In this document: piece after piece, positions 10,214 to 24,800 of the stretch | How the letters are laid out: every line of letters begins with the position of its first letter | Numbering within the stretch: position 1 is the first letter of the stretch | Assembly: GCA_017893485.1 (NCBI GenBank) | Contig: CM030359.1 | Location: forward strand, 30,074,430 to 30,138,429 | DNA from: Hemerocallis citrina | Taxonomy: Eukaryota; Streptophyta; Magnoliopsida; Asparagales; Asphodelaceae | Direction: 5' to 3' | Length of the DNA stretch: 64,000 nt | Notes under the pieces: generated by a model | What the model was told of the DNA's origin: nothing | Database searches by the model: none | The model's input: only the letters and a program-made list of their open reading frames with translations | Made by a program: the position numbers and the translations under genes

Positions 10214-12480
10214 CTACCTCTCCACATATATAAAAATTACATTTCTTTGAGTTTTTTTTGGATATTGTCTATTTTTATTTACTCTTCTAAAGTATCTTTT
10301 ATAGGATTTTTTATATCTCTTAAAAGTTTTTCTATATTTTGATTTATATTTTTGGAATTTTTGTTTACTCTTCTTTGTATAATTATAGTTATTATTACAT
10401 TCCCAGTGATTCGGTCTTGCATCTTCACAATAAATTCTTTGTTTATATGTTCTATAGTATTTCATTGTTGCTGCAGCATCTTGGCACACTTTATCCCTAT
10501 AATCTATATAATAAATTACAAAGAAAGCTATCAAGTGGCTCTCATTCAATCTCCTTAAAACCAATGGTCTAGATTGATTCTTACAAAACATATTTTCCCG
10601 CCCAAAATTTCAAACCCAAAATTAAATTTTTCCCCCCAAAACAAAAAAACTCATTACTTTTTGACTCTCTTTTCTCTCTTCAATTTTTCATGTTTTTCTC
10701 TTTCTCTCTCTCTCCCTCTCTCTCCCATTCTTTCTTTATTTACTTACAATTTTAGATTTTAAGATTTCAGGTTTGTAAAATTTTCAGAATTTTAATATTT
10801 TTTTATTGCACATGTTATATTGAAAATAGCAAATATCTCTTCAACAGTTAAATTTCATCATTTTCCATCCTTAAAGTTCTAAGAAGTTGGATTTTACATC
10901 TTCATTTATAATTATTTTTCAACATATACTAATAGAAACATGGACTTTTATTTACAACTAATTATTGTCATACTATTCAAACTCGAACTACATAATTGTT
11001 GTTTCACTATTTATAGGGCTTTTCGTGTGTTATATCGTTCCAAAGACGTGCCGTAGGCACGTGCCCACGGGCAAATCTAGTCTATTATAAATTGTGTTCT
11101 ATACCCTAAAATATCTACTTTTTGGTTTTACTTTCTCACCTATGTATGCACTATATATGTTTATACTCCCTGGATTAGGTAGTTTTAAAAAGAACGAGTC
11201 CAAGATTGGACTCCGTTCTTCTTTTGTATAATAACTATCTTGAAAATATTCTCGGAATTCACAAGTATAGTTGTCAAAATAACACATATTGTATATTTCT
11301 AAATTTCTTTGTCTCCATCGTGCTTGATTCTTTTTGTATATAGTGTGTATTTCTCCTTTACCGTAGACACTGAACTTTGTTCTTATTGCTATTTCGTAAT
11401 TTGTAATTATTTCTTTCAGACCTAAGGTTCGTTTTGCTGAGCTTTCTTCAGTTCCTTTATCATTAATTGGTCTTGATTTTCTGATAGTATTTCTTTCTTC
11501 TTCCTTTAACCCATTCCACAATTTTGCTACTACTCCTATAAAGGTTACTTCTATAAATTTCTCAAATGAGTTTCCTGAAAGATTTTTTCTAAATCCTACT
11601 ATTAGTGAGGCCTCTACCCATTCTTCTATTGTTCTATCTACGTCTTTTATGCAGTCTAGATCTAGTCATTCTCCATTTTCTACTATTCCTTTTTCGTAGT
11701 GTTCTGTAGGTTCATATTTTGGGAATTTTTTTTATTTGTCTCTTCCTAACTTATTATATTTTTTGTTTTGCCATTTTTATGATAAGTGATAAGGTCTTTT
11801 GTTAGGTGGCGGCCTTAAGATTTCGTACATGTCAATATGAATTTCTATGGGTTTTGCTATAATCTTTTCTTTATCTTGATCCATTTTTATTTCTTCATTC
11901 GTTATATCTATATTGTAACCAAACTGAATTTATGTAGGTTTTGCTATAATCTTTTCTAAATAGAAGATTTCTGTAGGCTTCCTCTACTTCCAATGAATTG
12001 TGATTTGCTATTAAATCTTCTATTTCTAAAATGGCTAATTCTTCTTCTATGTCTCGGTTATATATCTACCTAGTTATTTTATATTCTTATTTATAATTTT
12101 TAAATCTTTTCTTATAGTTCCTACAAACTCTGGACCATTGTAATTTCTTCCAACTCTTGTATATTTATCATATAAATTTTGGTTCTATTTTTGAATTTAA
12201 TATTGCTACTTTATTAGCCATACTTAACCTAATATTTTATATGTTAGCAGGTGTTGGTAACACCAACTTGCTTCTTCATTTCTATAATCTAATACCTTGT
12301 ATGCTATCTCTTTTTGTATTTCCTTATGTAGTTTTTTTAGTTATTTTACTTGTTATTAACAAGTATTCTGATATTTCCCTATCAGTTATATGTTTTCTTT
12401 TTGTTAATCTTCTATCAATGTATCTAATTTTAAATTTTAAGAGATTTTTTAATCTTAATTTCTTTATTTACTATGAAATA
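10214..12480 (-). pseudogene. EPRV coat-protein region, split by a Helitron
   Basis: The upstream part is at 12100-11099, with a block near 11600-11500 (FEKFIEVTFIG) resembling the gag/coat core of plant pararetroviruses. The downstream part is at 10502-10214: a Lys/Tyr/Arg-rich basic domain ending in a CCHC-like knuckle in which one Cys of the usual pattern is replaced. The Helitron at 10503-11080 sits between them; removing it brings the two halves next to each other. Stops occur in both halves. Confidence 0.75.
10503..11080 (+). mobile_element. Non-autonomous Helitron inserted in the EPRV
   Basis: It begins TCTATATAATAAATTACAAA and ends GGGCAAATCTAG, with the host A before and T after, the Helitron A^T target rule. 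A perfect 7-bp stem (ACGTGCC-GTA-GGCACGT) lies just upstream of the CTAG end. There is no terminal inverted repeat, target duplication or RepHel coding. It holds a CT-rich tract near 10680-10735. About 578 bp. Confidence 0.82.
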
Positions 12481-12734
12481 TCCAATTTTTAAATAGGGCA
12501 GTGAGCTATGTAAATATTTAGTTTTAATGATGTGTAAATATCTCCAAAGGTAGGATCTTTCTTAGAAAAATACTTCCAACTGCTATTTTTATAAATAGTT
12601 TGGAGGGTGTCCTATATTTGCAAACATTTTCTAAAAAAATCATATTTTTAAAATTGACTCTGCAGCTTGAGTGAAGACGTACAACAACAAAACTGAAGTT
12701 TAGTCAAAATTCCTTCTAAATCAAGTTTAGGTAT

Positions 12735-13382
12735 TGATGATGGTAAAAATCGCAGCAGATCAGAGCTGTACGATTCCTGCACAGATCTCAAAGCATCCAC
12801 AGGAAGATTAGCCATCACAGGCATCTTTTACAGGTCTGAGCCCACTACAAGACATGAGCTTCTTCCAAGCCCATAAAAAGTGACAGACTAGGCCACTAGG
12901 AGAGACACCCAGCCCATGCAGGCTAGGAGTCAAATCTCTTATCCCCTAACAAGGATATCTAATCTCTTGAGGGGGAGAGTCATGAAAGAGATAAGGTAGT
13001 TAAATCGATCCAACAGACATAAATTAATCTCTTGAAATATCTCTCAGGCCTATAAATACCCCTTCCCCTCTACAGTTAGAAGGGAAGGTAATCAACAATT
13101 TGCCAGTTTTGACTCACTTATTCTCTCTCTTTTTCTGGTTCTGACTTGAGCATCGAAGGGTCTGTCGCTGGGGCCACCCCCGGTGTTTCAGGCTTTTTGC
13201 AGGGTCATCGGCCGCATCAGTAATCGTTGAATTCAGATCGCGGTGGTCAATCAACGATCCAGATTCATTCTCAGGAGCTCTAACCGTCTTTAACGGCCAG
13301 GGTCACAGGTTTGACTTCTAGTAGTTTCCTTCAACTATTAACTTACTATCTGTTTGCTTCCCCACCGAAATAAGCAGCAACA
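12735..13382 (+). repeat. 5' LTR of the Tat-type element
   Basis: It starts TGATGATGGTAAAAATC and ends AAGCAGCAACA. It aligns throughout with 30832-31475, by eye with roughly 10 percent substitutions and small indels, so the insertion is not recent. A TATAAATACC-type TATA box lies near 13051. Confidence 0.9.
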
Positions 13383-13384
13383 GA

Positions 13385-13402
13385 TTGGCGCCGACTGTGG
13401 AA
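13385..13402 (+). other. Primer-binding site of the Tat-type element
   Basis: TTGGCGCCGACTGTGG two bases after the LTR end. The TTGGCGCC core is the site typical of Tat/Athila gypsy elements and differs from the tRNA-iMet site used by the other LTR elements in this window. Confidence 0.85.
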
Positions 13403-15319
13403 AATACAACACAAATCAAGCTTGTCTCCATGCCACAAAGACTAAGAGGTAAAGGGGCTGCCTCTAGCCGTCGCACTCTCTTCGTCAAACAGCTCCTCCT
13501 ATGGATGATCAGATTCCTCCTCAGCAGTCACCTCGGCAACCTAATCACGCTCCTTCCAACGAAGAAGCACCGGGGGGGCTCCCAACATGAACAACATTCT
13601 CAGTACGACCGCATCTCAGTCCATAATACCTCAGCTGATTCAATGGCCTCACGAGGTCCACGGGAGTCTAGAGATCTTCGCCAGATCATCAGTAACAGGC
13701 AACCAGAAACCGACTTGTGAATTAGGTTTGATGAGAGGTGCACCCGTTCTAAGGCCTCGCGTTCGGGACATCCGGTGAGCCAGATAATACATTTTCCTAG
13801 ACAACAATCAAGGAAATCCTCCTCTCACTGGGGGTGTCTAATAATGAGAAGCCCAACTCCTGAGAGTCAAAGACTTCCTGTGCAGAACAGAGGGCAAAAT
13901 GCCCCAGTTACTAGGGCTGAATTGGATAGGTTCAAGCTCGAATCCTCCATTCTATCCAAGGGAGTCATGATCTGGGCCTACCCCCTAACAAAGGATCCGC
14001 CAACTCAACTGGATCCCAAAGGAAGGACAACCAAGTCCTCCACCGTATCCAACAAGTAGAAGATCACTTAGAATAAATGAAGAATGAGGGAAACCCCTCC
14101 AACAGGGCCTACCGCCAAAGTCGACCTCCTTTCAGCAGAGCCATCCTCGATGTGCCCATCCCAAGGGACTTCAAGGCTCCTCATTTCGAATTCTATAATG
14201 GGGAATCAGACCCGACATACCATATTGAGAGCTTTAAAACACTAATAATGGTCTATTACGCCATCGATGCACTCATGTGTTGAACATTTCCCGCAACACT
14301 GAAAGGATCAGTAAGGGAATGGTATTCACGTCTGACTCTCGAATCCATATTTTCTTTCGATCAGCTCGAAGAACTCTTCATTGCACACTTCGTTACTAGC
14401 CGAAGAGTTGAAAAGACCAGTGTCTCCCTGCTAGAACTGAAGTAAAAAGATGGAGAACTGCTGAAAGACTTTTTCAAATGCTTTATAACTAAATCAAGGT
14501 CAATTTCTGCCTTGAACACTTCAGTCGCAGCTACAGCTTTCCGCCACAACAATAAAGATCTGAAAGCCTCCATCGCCAAAAAGCCACCCAAAAGTTTCAC
14601 TGAGCTCCTGGAAAGGAGTGAAAAGTATATTAGGGTCGAGGAAGCTCTCTATCCACAAGGCAAGGATGATTCATCATCCGGGAACAAACGGAAGAATGCA
14701 AGCGAGGACGAACTCAGGAAGTTTCAGAAAAACGGTGCAAGTTCACGCAGTCCAACTAAAGCGCCACGCTTCGACGAGTTCACTCCTCTCAATACAAGTG
14801 CATCAGCCATCCTCATGGAGGTTTAGAAGGATGGAATAATCCGCCCCCCCCCCCCTCCCATGATGTCAAAATCTAGCAGGAGAAGAGATAGAAATAAGTT
14901 GTGCACATTTTACCGAGATCATGGACACACTACTGACAACTGTCAAGCCCTTAAAGAAGAACTGGAAGCCCTGATTCACAGGGGCTATCTCTCCAACTTC
15001 GTTCAAAAAGATAACGATGCCGAAAATCCAATGCCCCGGGGCTAGTAAGCATCAAAAGAGGCCACGAGCTGCAAGACTCTCAACACATGGCTGTCCTCCA
15101 CTCCATTCAGGAGATCCGATGGGGGGAGATTCCAACTCCTCCCGTAAAGCCTTCGTCAGGGCAGTAGTAAACCTGAATCCCATGCTCGAAGCCACTCCGC
15201 TCATTCAACGAAGACAAATAGCCATGCCTAAACACATTGATGCATCAGAAAATTTCTCTTTCTCTATGCAAAACAATGGATGGTTCCTTCCAAAACAGGC
15301 AAGTCCAAGCAAGGTCTAG
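13385..15319 (+). pseudogene. Tat-type gag polyprotein with zinc-knuckle-like region, broken
   Basis: Readable segments in shifting frames are 14077-14283 (PRDFKAPHFEFYNGESDP, the start of the capsid core), 14290-14500 (REWYSRL, FDQLEELFIAHF), 14512-14826, then 14860-15045 with a CTFYRDHGHTTDNC knuckle-like motif followed by LKEELEALIHRGYL. After it, 15017-15319 resembles the pre-protease spacer (SNSSRKAFVRAVV). In-frame stops occur near 14281 and 14444 and a C-tract interrupts at 14843. The coding ends there with no protease active site. Confidence 0.85.
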
Positions 15320-16142
15320 CAAGTTATTCGCCTAATAGTTCATCAACTTGAAGACTCAGGGGGAAAGAAGATATTAGAAAGGACTTGGAAAGTAGAACAC
15401 TTTGCGAAGGTGAACGAGGGCGCCTCAAACATCCTCTCTTAATAGTAGTAGCAAATTCTTTCAATTTGTAGTAACCGTCAGCCACTAGAGCAGCCGCTTA
15501 GTTATATTTTCCAGCAATTTTTTCAATTTGTAATAACGGCCGGCCACTTGAGCAGCCGCTTAGTTTTATTTTCCAATAAAATATACTACATTTTTTTGCA
15601 AAATTCTTATACAACTCTACGGATGCATACAATGAGTTGAGTGCCAAACTTCTACACGAAAATGACACCAAAAACTCGTTAAAAGCTTCCTACAAGACGG
15701 GTTCGGAGTCCATACCCATGGTTTGAAGTTATTCCAGTAATTTTCAATGAAGCAAGTTCAAAGAGCGCTTCACCATTCGATTAGCTCCTGCAACCTGTTA
15801 ATTCATTAAAGCAAACAATGAGATAAATGCCCAACTTACACTTAAAGCAGCGCTAAACACTTATTATAAGCTTTCCACAGCACAAGTTTAGAATCCAGAT
15901 CCAAGACTCGGGGGTTACTCTCGCAACATGCAATCCTGCACATTAAAAGCACAACTCACCGATCTATCTGTTCCTAAAACTAGTTAAAGTTCCTTGGAGA
16001 CTTATACAACAAGTTAAGTGCCAAACTTATACACATAAACGACACCAATCACTCGTTACAAGTCTTCTCTTAAGGCGGATTTAGAGTCTATACCCATGAC
16101 TTGAAGATACTCTAACAATTTGCAATAAATCAAGTTCACGGT
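15320..16142 (+). repeat. Start of Tat 3' untranslated region with diverged repeats
   Basis: Two copies of TCAATTTGTARTAACSG followed by GCCACT..GCAGCCGCTTAG (about 15460-15570), then loosely repeated units of about 110-180 bp carrying GAGTTGAGTGCCAAACTT/TAAGTGCCAAACTTATAC and CAAGTTCA..GCGCTTCACCATTCGAT words. The same words resume at 25604 after the nested element, proving continuity. No coding. Confidence 0.75.
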
Positions 16143-19100
16143 TGTCACGCCCCACTTCCCAAAATACGAGAATATGAGCACGTAACGAAGGCCCAGCGAA
16201 TGGTTATACATCATCCATAAGTTGTACCAGTCTCACTCAACAATATACAAGAGAAAAAAACCATGCCGGAAGAACATAATCACATAAACAAAGAATAAAC
16301 TTCAAAATAATCATGAAATAAATTCACCAAATAATAATCCAACATCTTGAATAAAAAAATACTCCGGGTCATAAAGCCCAAAAAAATACAATGTTATAAC
16401 AATGTTCAAAATAAATAATCTAACAATAAATAAACTAAGCTGTGCAATCCAGTTCTTTCTTTAGGATCGTTGCTCACCAATTTCTTCAGGGATTGATCCT
16501 TCAGTGCCTGTAAGTTTCTGATCTAAAAAGTGATAAAAGAGTGACCTTAGAGCAAGTCGTGGGCAGCAAGTAGAGTAAACAGAGAATAAGGGAAGCATGT
16601 ATATCAAAGAAAAAGGACAAGGTTAAAGTCAAAGAACAAAGCAAAGACAGGCAACAATATCAAAGGTCTACAATTAATCACGCATGTAATGAGTGATGTC
16701 AAGTCAAGTTCTATACAAGATCAAGCATGAGATGTCAAATGTAGGTTATTAATCATTTTATTAATCTATCTAGTGCACTTACTACTGCATCCCACTCCAC
16801 AGGTTCGGTGCAAGCACACAGTGAACGTTTTAGACTGATGGTGAATTTACGGATCGTGTACTCGGTAACAAGATGACAATAATTTACAATCAAGAATTAA
16901 CAATCAATAATTTGCAATCAATCTTCTCCTTCCAATCAAGATTTCTCCTCCTTCCATGTCAAGTGTTCAAGTGAGCAAGAAGGCATTTACCAAGTACATT
17001 TTTCGATCGTTCACTACCAAGTCTATCCATAATACCCCGACTTGTTAGTAGTTTATTTTCATCCTATGTGAGCATGCAAGAAAGTGTCAATGTTATATGA
17101 TACTAAGTGTGTCTAATTCTACTCGTTACAGGCAAAGCAAGAAGCAAACATATCAAATAAGCACAATTCATATAATCAGGACAACATGACGTTGCTATAC
17201 TAAAACACAGATTATCATTACTACAAAATAGCAAATCTGGATCCGTCAAAAGTTCTAGAAACTAGACTCTCTGTCAGTCCAACGAATATATAAAAGACAT
17301 ATGAAAGCTACAGAAACTAGGGTGTCAATCCTATTCTTTTCAGGTTTTATGTTCAAGAAGCATGTTATAAATTGTGTTCACCTATTTGTTCCAGGTCAGA
17401 AAGTTCATTAATTAAATCTATAAAAATTCAAGGTAGTTCCTATACATTTCTAGTCTCAGCCCAATTTATTTTAGATTTTTATTTTATTGTTAACATGCTC
17501 AAATAAATTACGGAATGGCAAGATGCGCATACATTTGTGAATCTGGAAATTCTAACATAGCTGTACTAAAATGCTGATATCTAACAGGTTATAAATTGGA
17601 ATTTAGATCCATCAAAAGGGTTTTAAACTAGACATCTGAGGCAAAATTTCATATTCAGAAAGTTATTTCAAATTATGACAGCAACATGGTCGAAAATCTT
17701 TTTCAAAAAGCAACAACTAGCCGTCCAAAATTTATTTTGACATGAAAAGGCAACAATTAAATCATGCAATCATGTATTTCATGCAAATTAGTGATCAAAG
17801 TGATCTTCGGTATTTAACATGCATATTTCTAGCTTTAAGATACAATTTCACAGACATGGGATTAATTCGTCATATCACATTCAATCTAACATGTCCATTT
17901 CATCAAATAATGTCTACGGCATGGATCTAGTTGTGTTCATGTAAATGTGCATATGCAATGAAACAATAGGGACTAGATTTTAGATCAAAGAAAGAGGCAC
18001 GATGTTAAGAATATATCGGGTTAGCTCGTGTAAACCCTCAATTTAATTAACGGAATTTCAATAGCAGTACGATAAGGAAAATGACTGGATCTACTTGCAA
18101 AGATCAAATAATCTTGAACAAAACAAAATACTAGTTCAAGAAGAGACTTGCATATTAATTGGTTAATTCGAATGATTTAGAATAACGGGATAAGAATTCT
18201 GGGCGACGATCCAAAACACGTGTTAGCGATGTGCAAAAACAGCGAATAACAAACACAAGACGGCAACCAAGCAGCAGATCCAAGATCAGAATCCCCAACA
18301 ACAAACACAGCAATCAACCACTCAATTTCCTCCCCTCCACAAAATAGCAAACACAGGTTTCGGGTCCCCTACACCCAAACACCAAATAGCGAAGTCCACC
18401 ACTATTTCTTCTTCTCCTTCCCCACTTCACGGAGAGGGAGAGAGAGCGCGGGAGAGACCACGGCGGCGACTACGGCGATGGCGAATGCAGCGGCATCTAG
18501 CGAGAGAAGCGACGAGGGCGGCGATGATCGGCGGTGGTGTTGCGGTTGGGAAGCGATAGCAGAGGCAAAGAACGGCAACACGAAGACGCTCTGTTTTCGC
18601 TTTCGAAAATAGGGGAGACGAGCGACGGGGTGTGCTTGGGGCTTGGACGATGACGAAGAGGACGGAGGGGATCTGCGGTGGTTGCGGGGGTGAACGGAGA
18701 GGGCCGACGAGGCGATGGCGAGAATTGCGACGATGGATGGATGGGTTAATGGCGAAGGCGAAGTTGGGTTCAAGCGGGAGTGAAGAAGACGGAGGGAGGG
18801 ATGGTGATGGGTATGAACGGAGGGGCGACGGGATGGCAAGGAGAGGGTGAGGGGTCGACGTTAGCGATTGGAGAGGACGGGGAGGAGCAACGGAGAGGTG
18901 GCGGGATGGGATGGTGGCGATGAGGAGAGGGTGGTGATGATGATGGAGGTGGTGGTCGGAGTGGCTTGGGCGAGCGACCGGAGTTTGGGCTTCGGTTTGG
19001 GTTTGAAATGGAAACAGAGAGAGGGAGATGAGAGATCGGGAAGAGAGAGAGGGTAGCACAGTAGGGGTTAAGGTTATTGACGGCTAGGGTTAGGGTATTA

Positions 19101-19756
19101 ATTAGGGGTAGGGTTATAATAAAAGATTAGTATTTATAGGGAAAAAGTGAGATATAAGGTTAATGGGTAAATTGGGTATAGATCCAATAAATAAAACAGA
19201 TTGTACATGAATATAATGGATCAATGTAAACCCAAATACAAAAGAATAAGATATCCGATAAAATATGATTCATAACAAAAATATAATTTATATCACATCA
19301 CATAAATTATTTAAAACAATTAAAAACACAATTATTAAATAAAAATTGATTTTTTTTAATAATCAATATTAATAATAAATAATCATAAGAACAATAAGCA
19401 TAGAAATAATAACCATGACAGTAAAATAATAACACTAATAATAACATTAATAATAATAATGACAATAAGAATAAAAATACTAACAATAATAATAGCAATC
19501 ATTAGAATAATATCAGTATATAAAAAATAGGAAATTGTTGAAATAGTCCAATCGGTAATAATATTTTTTATTTGAGTTTAAATGTGAATAGTTGATCAAG
19601 TAGAAATGGAACAAAGTTTACACAAAATAATTATAACTATTGTTTAGGAAAATACTTTAACATAAAATTCAAAACGAATTTAACAAATAACGAGTTTATA
19701 AATAATGAAATATAGGAAATACTCAGAAAATACATATTTGCAAAAATGGGGGTTAC
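16143..19756 (-). repeat. Long LTR (3.6 kb) of the Tekay/Del-like element
   Basis: AT-rich apart from a GC-rich CGG/GA-rich block at 18410-19040, which in minus orientation lies in the upstream half of the LTR and yields only low-complexity Pro/Ser/His frames. Short ATA/ACA-rich runs at 19370-19500 look like young microsatellites. No internal gene. Confidence 0.7.
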
Positions 19757-20215
19757 AATCCTACCCACCTTACAAAAAGAATTTCGTCATCGAAATTCAT
19801 TCTGACAGGCAGTAGGACAAAAACAAAGCAAAACTTAAGAAATAACAAGGCAGGAAAATTAGAAAAAGAGGACTCGAGTGGTGCAAGCACAGGAATAAGA
19901 AAGAACGCAAACAAGAATGGAGTGATCAAGAATGACGTTGAGATAAAGATTCAATGAAAGTTGACAAATGCAAGCGAGTGGATAAGGGAGCAAACAATGC
20001 AAGGAAGGAGAAACAACAAGAGAATCCTGGGACGTGTGGATTATGGGCCCACCACGCTTCCGTTGCGCTACTCCGATGGTGATTTTCCAGAATGCAGACA
20101 TGTCACTGTAGACCACATGATGCCAATCGACGAACCGAGCAGGAAGAAAAGAATGGGACACCAGGATCAAATAGAGTATAGGAAGGAGGATTTGGGTTAT
20201 AAATCAATAGGAAAA
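19757..20215 (-). pseudogene. 3' internal remnant of the Tekay/Del-like element
   Basis: Next to the LTR the minus strand gives a polypurine-type GGTGGG and a few codons resembling the end of a chromoviral integrase. The rest (to 20215) has no recognisable pol motif; plus-strand frames here are not homologous to anything I know. Confidence 0.4.
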
Positions 20216-21854
<1,639 letters not shown>

Positions 21855-24800
21855 TGTAACACCTCGAATTGTACGATACCTGAATATATATGTATGTATA
21901 TATATTGTCCGTATGCGTGCACATGATTGCAGTGTTTTGGATTGATTTTGCTATCATGGTGTGTGGTTAGGGTTTCGGGGCGGTTCATGGGAGGATTGCG
22001 TTCTAAAAGATGCACGAGAACGAGGAGGACCGATACTAGTATAAACACTAGTTTTGGTACGACGCATATGCAAATATAACACTGTATGATACTACGGTGG
22101 GTATATCTTGCGTACACTCGATAAACCCCTCGACTCACATTCAAAGGGACCCATTTAAGAATAAAATGGGTAGCCAACACATCCCACCACAAAACCATGG
22201 CTTTAGCCTTCAAAACCACCCTACCACCCTATCCTACCCCCTCTAGAAACCGGCCCATCTTCTCCCCCTCTTTCCTCCTTCATTTCTCCATCAAATACTC
22301 CCCCATTCCACCTCTCTTGCTCTGGAATTTCAGAACTCAACTAAGGAAAAAAAAGAAGAGAAAGAGAGAAAGAAGGGAGATTGAAGAAGGGACTCTAGGA
22401 AGGATTCTCAAGGAAGGAAGCTCCAAGAAATCAATTCCTCTACAGCAATTAAGGGTGGAGAGTTACTCTAAACCTTTCTTCATGTCTCTTAATTGATTTT
22501 CTTGCATGCACGTGTGGTAGGAAGTGCTAGGATGAATGTCTAAGAAGTTGAAAGATGAAATCAGAAACTAAAACTAGAAACTTGATCTGAATGCTAATTT
22601 CTAGATTTGTTCGAGAGCTAACCACAAGGAATTAGACCATGAAATTTTTAGAGATTGTTACTATATAGGTTTAGATGGTTCATGATTTATTTCGGATTTT
22701 TTTGAGAAGTTTTGATATTTTAATAAAATCTAATTGGAGAACTGTGTCGTAAGACAGAATCAGTAGTTGGTTAACAGGATGACTGATGTTGTTGGAATTT
22801 TCCTAATTTATTGGAGCATGTTATTAATCTGAAGTTTTTATCCTGTATTTCCACATGCATCTAGACTCTCTAAAAAAATCAGGAAAATGTTTGGATGAAT
22901 TTATAGGCTTGATAAAAAATTGATCTTTAACAGTAGCTGGAGTGAACTGAAGAACATGATGATTTTCTGTGCTAAATTGAATTATGTAGAACTCAGTGTA
23001 TACTTGGATTTTTGACATGAGACCTTTTGCATGTTGTTTATTATGATCTATAGTTTCATCACTGTGAACTTTGTGTCATTTGAATGAGTATGGAATTTAA
23101 GATGATTTTATTAGCATGTACTGTGCTGGTTTCAGCCAATTTTGATACCCTGTAGAGATTGTACATTTGAGGCTCCTTAAGAGCAAAATTTGAGGAGCTG
23201 TTTTATTATAGATTTATAGTAGACATCAAGAACTTTCCAACAAGACCTATTTGAGGCATCTCCAGTAAGTGGTTGATTTACTGTGATTTTTGTAATACTG
23301 GACAAAGACCAAGAATGGATCTGAGTGCTCTGATTTAGAAAGACCTAGTGTGTGACTTGGTGCATTTGTAAGAGATGTGTGTATTAGGGTGATCTATTGG
23401 TGGATTTTGGACTCATGACCAACTAGAGAGTTTTTGAGGACACCCACACCCTTCTATAGAACTTGGTTTGGTGACATTCTGATGAGTGAGTAGTATTTTG
23501 TGCTACCGGTAAGGTGCAGCCCGTGTACAGGAAGTACACAGACTGAGGCTTGAGAGGCTGTTTTGGGGATCTAGGTGATGGGAATTGAGTTTATGATCAA
23601 CTAGAAAGTTGTAGCCTAGGATCTTACATTTTCGAATTGGGCTCGTACACTCCAATCGGAGTTGTATCGAGGAAGTTATGACCATTTTAAGATTCGGGCA
23701 GAAACCCCGTAGGTTGCTTAGTTTGGATTGTTGACTATGTATTGTAAGGACTCGTTCCCCGATGTAATACAGTGTTGGTAATTCTGGAATGGGGACGTTT
23801 GGTATCTATTTTTGGTGTTGTTGAATCCCATAGTGGGATGCGTGACTCAGGTTAGTCACTAGGGTAAGGGATACCCTGCACCTGTCGACCCTAAGTTATA
23901 AACTTCCGCCGAAGTGTAGAACTTCCGAGCCATGCCATTGAGATAAGTTCATAGCCCGGGTTAGGGGTGAACATACATTCACAGCCGGGGTAACGGCGAA
24001 TGTAGGCCGTAATGCTGGACAATTCCAAGCCGGGGAAGTGGCGAACCGGACCGGTATCGCCAGGGCCAGAGGTCGATAAACAAGTGGAAAGCAATCTTAT
24101 CTTTTACCCAAAGTGAGTAGAGTAAGGCTAGGATTAGAATGACATATTAAGGGGTTGGGTAATTGTATTAGTCCTAGCAGACCATAGTCGGTGTTGTACC
24201 TTCCAGTCGTAAGAATACGTTTTCAGCACTCATGAGTGAGTCCTCGGCTAGTATCTCGATCTGTTGATTCCCAAAGTTTTGCCGGAGTAAGGTACGGGAG
24301 GCTAGGGGGATTTGACCCCCGAGGCGCTCACGTCCCTATGCACGCGGGTTTTTTTGTTTTGGTATTTATAAGTTCATAACCCGGAGTAGGGGTGAACACG
24401 CATGCGTCAGTCCATAGCCCGGGTTAGGGGTGGACATGGGAATCACACGGCCTTGCGGCCGAATTCAATGCGGCTTTCTAAAGAGGTCTGTCCGCGGGTA
24501 CGAAATGGCCAACACGACCACCACTTAGGCACTGCAGTGGCGGAACTAGACCGACCAACTGCAACCTCCTTGGGCGACGGACAATCTATTGGGAACTGGT
24601 TGAGTACAAGAGTAGGATGCATGGCGAGAGTTCGAATCCCTAAATTGTGGAGAAAGATGGCTAGATTTGGGGGCGTATGAAGTATGGGATGCATTCGTGC
24701 TCCAAAGTCTTGCTTGCATTAGAATCATGCTTACTGCATCTAGTCATAAGGTCATGGCATATCACTGCACTAGAACCCGAATCCATTAAACCCTTGTTTT

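Larger units (their letters stand above)
4590..12480 (-). other. Endogenous caulimovirid pararetrovirus (EPRV), degenerate
   Basis: Reading the minus strand from 12480 downward gives coat-protein-like sequence, a zinc-knuckle remnant, an acidic linker, two retropepsin-like segments, reverse transcriptase, RNase H, a second ORF, a 35S-like promoter and a degraded primer-binding site near 4998-4987. A short stretch after that (about 4980-4600) looks like the start of ORF1 again, implying terminal redundancy of a circular genome. The layout (polyprotein, then a second ORF, then the promoter) is compatible with florendovirus-type elements, but genus needs a reverse-transcriptase phylogeny. Many stops and frameshifts make it non-functional as it stands. 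Confidence 0.88.
4297..12660. mobile_element. MULE-like insertion bounding the pararetrovirus
   Basis: TGCAGCTTG occurs at 4288-4296 and again at 12661-12669. The flanks join into sequence matching the ABP1-like intron of the right locus (AGCAGCTTGAGTGAAG near 55320). The left end (CAGTTAATTATTTGCAAA) and the reverse complement of the right end (GAGTCAATTTTAAAAATA) are weakly similar over about 100 bp and share CCAAACTATTT and TTTGCAAA words. A 9-bp duplication plus degraded terminal repeats suggests a Mutator-like element into which the virus later integrated. The alternative is integration of the viral block by end joining with chance microhomology. Confidence 0.45.

Noticed and set aside
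12157..12492. 111-codon hydrophobic plus-strand frame resembling a membrane protein
   Set aside because: It is the reverse of AT-rich viral coat sequence; hydrophobicity comes from T-rich codons. The same holds for frames at 9428-10127 and 7108-7389.
18402..19059. 210- and 145-codon open frames in the GC-rich block
   Set aside because: Low-complexity Ser/Pro/His/Arg sequence in both strands inside an LTR; no domain, codon pattern or splice structure.
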